Below the pieces are notes generated by a model. It did no database searches, was not told where the DNA came from, and saw only the letters and a list, made by a program, of their open reading frames with translations. From Defluviimonas salinarum (GTDB taxonomy: Bacteria > Pseudomonadota > Alphaproteobacteria > Rhodobacterales > Rhodobacteraceae), in contig NZ_JAPDOG010000011.1 in NCBI RefSeq assembly GCF_026013545.1, positions 1 through 64,000 on the forward strand: a stretch of 64,000 nucleotides of DNA, given 5' to 3'. The translations under genes were made by a program, and so were the position numbers. Positions 62,138-64,000 of this stretch are shown here, in pieces; position 1 is the first letter of the stretch; every line of letters begins with the position of its first letter.

Positions 62138-63256
62138 ATGACCATCGGCCTCAAGCAAGCCGCCCTGCTTCTCGCCGGCCTCACGGCGACGTCCGCCCAG
62201 GCCGATGTCCGGGACCTCTTCAGCGCCGTCCGGCTCTCGAGCTCCAGGCACGTCACCGGCCTTTCGTCCACCCCGGCGCCGGCTCAGATCAACAAGCTCT
62301 TCAACGCCATCCGTCTCTCCGGGTCCGAGCGCCTCATGGTCCACACCTTGTCGCTGCCGGGCATGCCGCGCGACGCCGTCCAGGCTCGCGAGCAGCTCCT
62401 CACCCGCATGGGGTATCGCGGGGCGCCGGGTACGATCGGCGACTCCGGCCTGTCCTTCTCCCCGGTCATGACACATGACGGGAACGTCAATGGCGGCTTC
62501 GCGTCCGACACGCTCGTCGTCGCCGGCATCCCGTTCACGCTCGGCGAGGAATACAAGGCTGTCGGCGGCCTTCTCCTCGGGGTGAGTGGCAGCGGCCGGA
62601 TGCGTATGGCCGTGGCGGAGAACACCGCGCTCGATGTCCGTTATGGCGGGGTGGTCAGCTACGCCCCGGAGCATGACATGGCGAAGATCAGCCTGGGTGG
62701 TGAGGCCTGCCTGCGCCGCATGCATTCCTTTTCCACCTACTCGCATGCCTGCGTCGACACGACACTCCAGCGCTACGAGCTCGGCGAGTCGAACCGGTTC
62801 GGTGCGAAACTCGGCGTGACCCATGCCTTCACCGCGGCGGGCGGCGTCCACGAGGTCAGTGCGGACCTGATGGTGAACCGCTACCTCAACGCGACCGACT
62901 ACAGCCAGCCGGTGGCCTCCGTGAGCCTCACCTCGGCGCTGCCGGTTCCCGCCGTGATCTCGGCAGGCGTCCAGGTGGGCGGTTCGGCCGGGGATAACAT
63001 GGTGATGCGCGAAAAGCTGAACCTCGGTCTGGGCTTCCTCGCCTGGGAGCGGCCGACCTCGATCTCGGTCAGCCTGCAAAACAACCGCGGCAGCCAGTTT
63101 CTCGGCGAAGCCCTGGAGAGCCGCGTGACGACGATCGGCGCCAGTCACCAGTTCAACGAGAAGCTGACCGTTTCGGCCAGCGTGTCGATCACCGACTCCT
63201 CGGCCGCCTTCTTCGATGACACCGCCTACGGGTTCAGCGCGAACTGGCGGTTCTGA
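62138..63256 (+). CDS. Outer-membrane beta-barrel protein
   Basis: 372 residues with a signal peptide (cleavage after AQA near residue 22). Residues 24-60 hold two copies of a short motif (LFSAVRLSSS and LFNAIRLSGS). From about 120 the sequence alternates in amphipathic strands and ends in ANWRF, a C-terminal aromatic residue as used for BAM insertion. No specific transport family recognised. Neighbour of a surface lipoprotein and an exoprotein. Confidence 0.7.
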   Translation: MTIGLKQAALLLAGLTATSAQADVRDLFSAVRLSSSRHVTGLSSTPAPAQINKLFNAIRLSGSERLMVHTLSLPGMPRDAVQAREQLLTRMGYRGAPGTIGDSGLSFSPVMTHDGNVNGGFASDTLVVAGIPFTLGEEYKAVGGLLLGVSGSGRMRMAVAENTALDVRYGGVVSYAPEHDMAKISLGGEACLRRMHSFSTYSHACVDTTLQRYELGESNRFGAKLGVTHAFTAAGGVHEVSADLMVNRYLNATDYSQPVASVSLTSALPVPAVISAGVQVGGSAGDNMVMREKLNLGLGFLAWERPTSISVSLQNNRGSQFLGEALESRVTTIGASHQFNEKLTVSASVSITDSSAAFFDDTAYGFSANWRF

Positions 63257-63300
63257 GCGCGAGCGGCCAATCCTTCCGCGCAAGACGGGAAAGACGATAG

Positions 63301-63337
63301 TGAGGCGCCCCGGACCTGTCCGGTCCGGGGCGCCTCA
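63301..63337 (+). terminator. Strong hairpin terminator
   Basis: TGAGGCGCCCCGGAC and its exact complement form a 15-bp stem with a 7-nt loop, 45 bp after the barrel gene. CTTCAA follows rather than a T-run. Confidence 0.65.
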
Positions 63338-63410
63338 CTTCAAAGCTGCGACCTGACGGCCCGCGCCCCGATGTCGCCCGGCATGCCGGGCGACGGTGGC
63401 CGCTCGCCTC

Positions 63411-63644
63411 CTAGATCCCGGCCGCGCGCTCAACCTGGAGCGTGCGCACGGTACCAACGCCGAACTTGCCATTGCAGGCCAGCGACCCGACCAGGATGCC
63501 CAGAAGGAAGCAGGTGGCAGCCAGAAGCGTGATCATTGACGCCAGCCCCGCCGCTCCCGGGCGGCGGGGCCGCTCCGGATGGCGCGCGAGCCAGGCCGCG
63601 TTACGCTTGATGCTGAGGTCGAAATCCGTTGGGGATGCGGGCAT
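63411..63644 (-). CDS. Small single-pass membrane protein
   Basis: 77 residues from ATG 63644 (AAGGAG site). A basic N-terminal half is followed by one membrane helix (MITLLAATCFLLGILVGSL) and a short polar tail. Upstream GAGAAT is directly followed by GCGAAAAG, the reverse-oriented motif. Function unknown. Confidence 0.55.
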   Translation of the reverse strand: MPASPTDFDLSIKRNAAWLARHPERPRRPGAAGLASMITLLAATCFLLGILVGSLACNGKFGVGTVRTLQVERAAGI

Positions 63645-63855
63645 GGGGCACTCCTTATCGCTCCCCTTTTCGCATTCTCCGAGTCTTCGGGCAAGTGGGC
63701 CAGCAAACGCGGATGTGGACAGAGCCCGTCCGGTTTTCTGATCATCGGTCACGGCCTGGCACCATTCCTGGCCCCCGCCTCATACGATTACATAATCCCG
63801 CTTATGCGCCAAATGGCTGCCGCACCTCGTGAGCGCGCGGCAGCCTCCGGCATCA

Positions 63856-63999
63856 TCAGTAGAGCTTTGTCGAGAAGACGACCTCGACCGGTCTCCTGGC
63901 GGACGTGCCGACCGCAACCGCCTCGCCGAGCTGTCCATCGTTCGTGCCTGTGCAGGTCAGGCCGATACCGGGCGCCTGCATCGTCACGCAGGTCACGGT
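63856..63999 (-). CDS. 3' end of a gene running off the window
   Basis: The last 47 codons of a minus-strand frame, ending VEVVFSTKLY. Two Cys residues (VTCVT, LTCTG) and short strands suggest an exported disulfide protein, but the start lies outside the window and no family can be named. Confidence 0.4.
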   Translation of the reverse strand, partial: TVTCVTMQAPGIGLTCTGTNDGQLGEAVAVGTSARRPVEVVFSTKLY

Positions 64000-64000
64000 G

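Overview
The window is 64 kb of GC-rich DNA (roughly two thirds G+C by eye) that looks like an alphaproteobacterial accessory replicon, most likely a megaplasmid or chromid of a Rhodobacterales-type host. The basis is codon use, an alphaproteobacterial-style RpoH sigma factor, a PrtD/PrtE-type type I secretion pair, RTX repeats, and many short genes without recognisable family. I saw no rRNA, tRNA, CRISPR array, phage structural gene or ribosomal protein gene. Genes are tightly packed, and about half of the transcription units start behind an unusual shared promoter: TTTTC (often TTTTTCGCA), then 12-13 nt, then a TANNNT box.

Layout. 0-4 kb: an HExxH protein, a GNAT acetyltransferase and unknowns. 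4-8.7 kb: a module of a zinc-ribbon protein, an adenylosuccinate-synthetase-like enzyme, a VWA protein, a J-domain/pseudokinase protein and a NrtR-like Nudix regulator. A shared TTGCAAGTT operator overlaps three of its promoters. 9-12.6 kb: a frameshifted NAD-dependent DNA ligase and unknowns. 12.6-21 kb: a type I secretion membrane fusion protein and ABC exporter, an HDAC-like deacetylase, two glycosyltransferases and a small secreted protein. 22-28.9 kb: a YfbR-like HD nucleotidase, small unknowns, a PemK/MazF-like protein, an Mrr-like nuclease, a PAP2-like protein with an altered active site, and an RpoH-like sigma factor. 29-32.5 kb: thymidine kinase, a PPP-type phosphatase, and a WGR-domain gene cut short by an IS607 element (32.5-34.9 kb). 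35-43.6 kb: PhoH, an R2K-type ATP-grasp enzyme, a calcineurin-like phosphoesterase, an HD phosphohydrolase and many unknowns.

43.8-57 kb: a DUF4139-like exported protein, then a 470-bp intergenic region with 12 GTAAC/GTTAC repeats around an AT-rich core (origin-, centromere- or operator-like). After it comes a full tellurium-resistance-type stress island: two phosphoribosyltransferase-fold proteins, a HAD phosphatase, a citrate-lyase-like TIM barrel, then TerD paralogues, TerB, a TerD-VWA protein, TerA and an AIM24-family protein. No TerC is visible. 57-64 kb: a membrane-anchored J-domain protein, an XRE regulator, a glycoside-hydrolase/RTX exoprotein, a Gly/Ser/Thr-rich lipoprotein and an outer-membrane barrel.

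Together the genes suggest a stress-response and nucleotide-handling replicon with its own transcription signature. The exporter at 13-16 kb could secrete the RTX protein at 58 kb. Remnants of TnpB-type element right ends are scattered at 0.1, 23.5, 24.6 and 43.8 kb and have reshaped the ends of at least two genes. The strongest candidates for undescribed biology are the promoter family, the NrtR-PurA-VWA-J-pseudokinase module and the CGTAAC repeat region.
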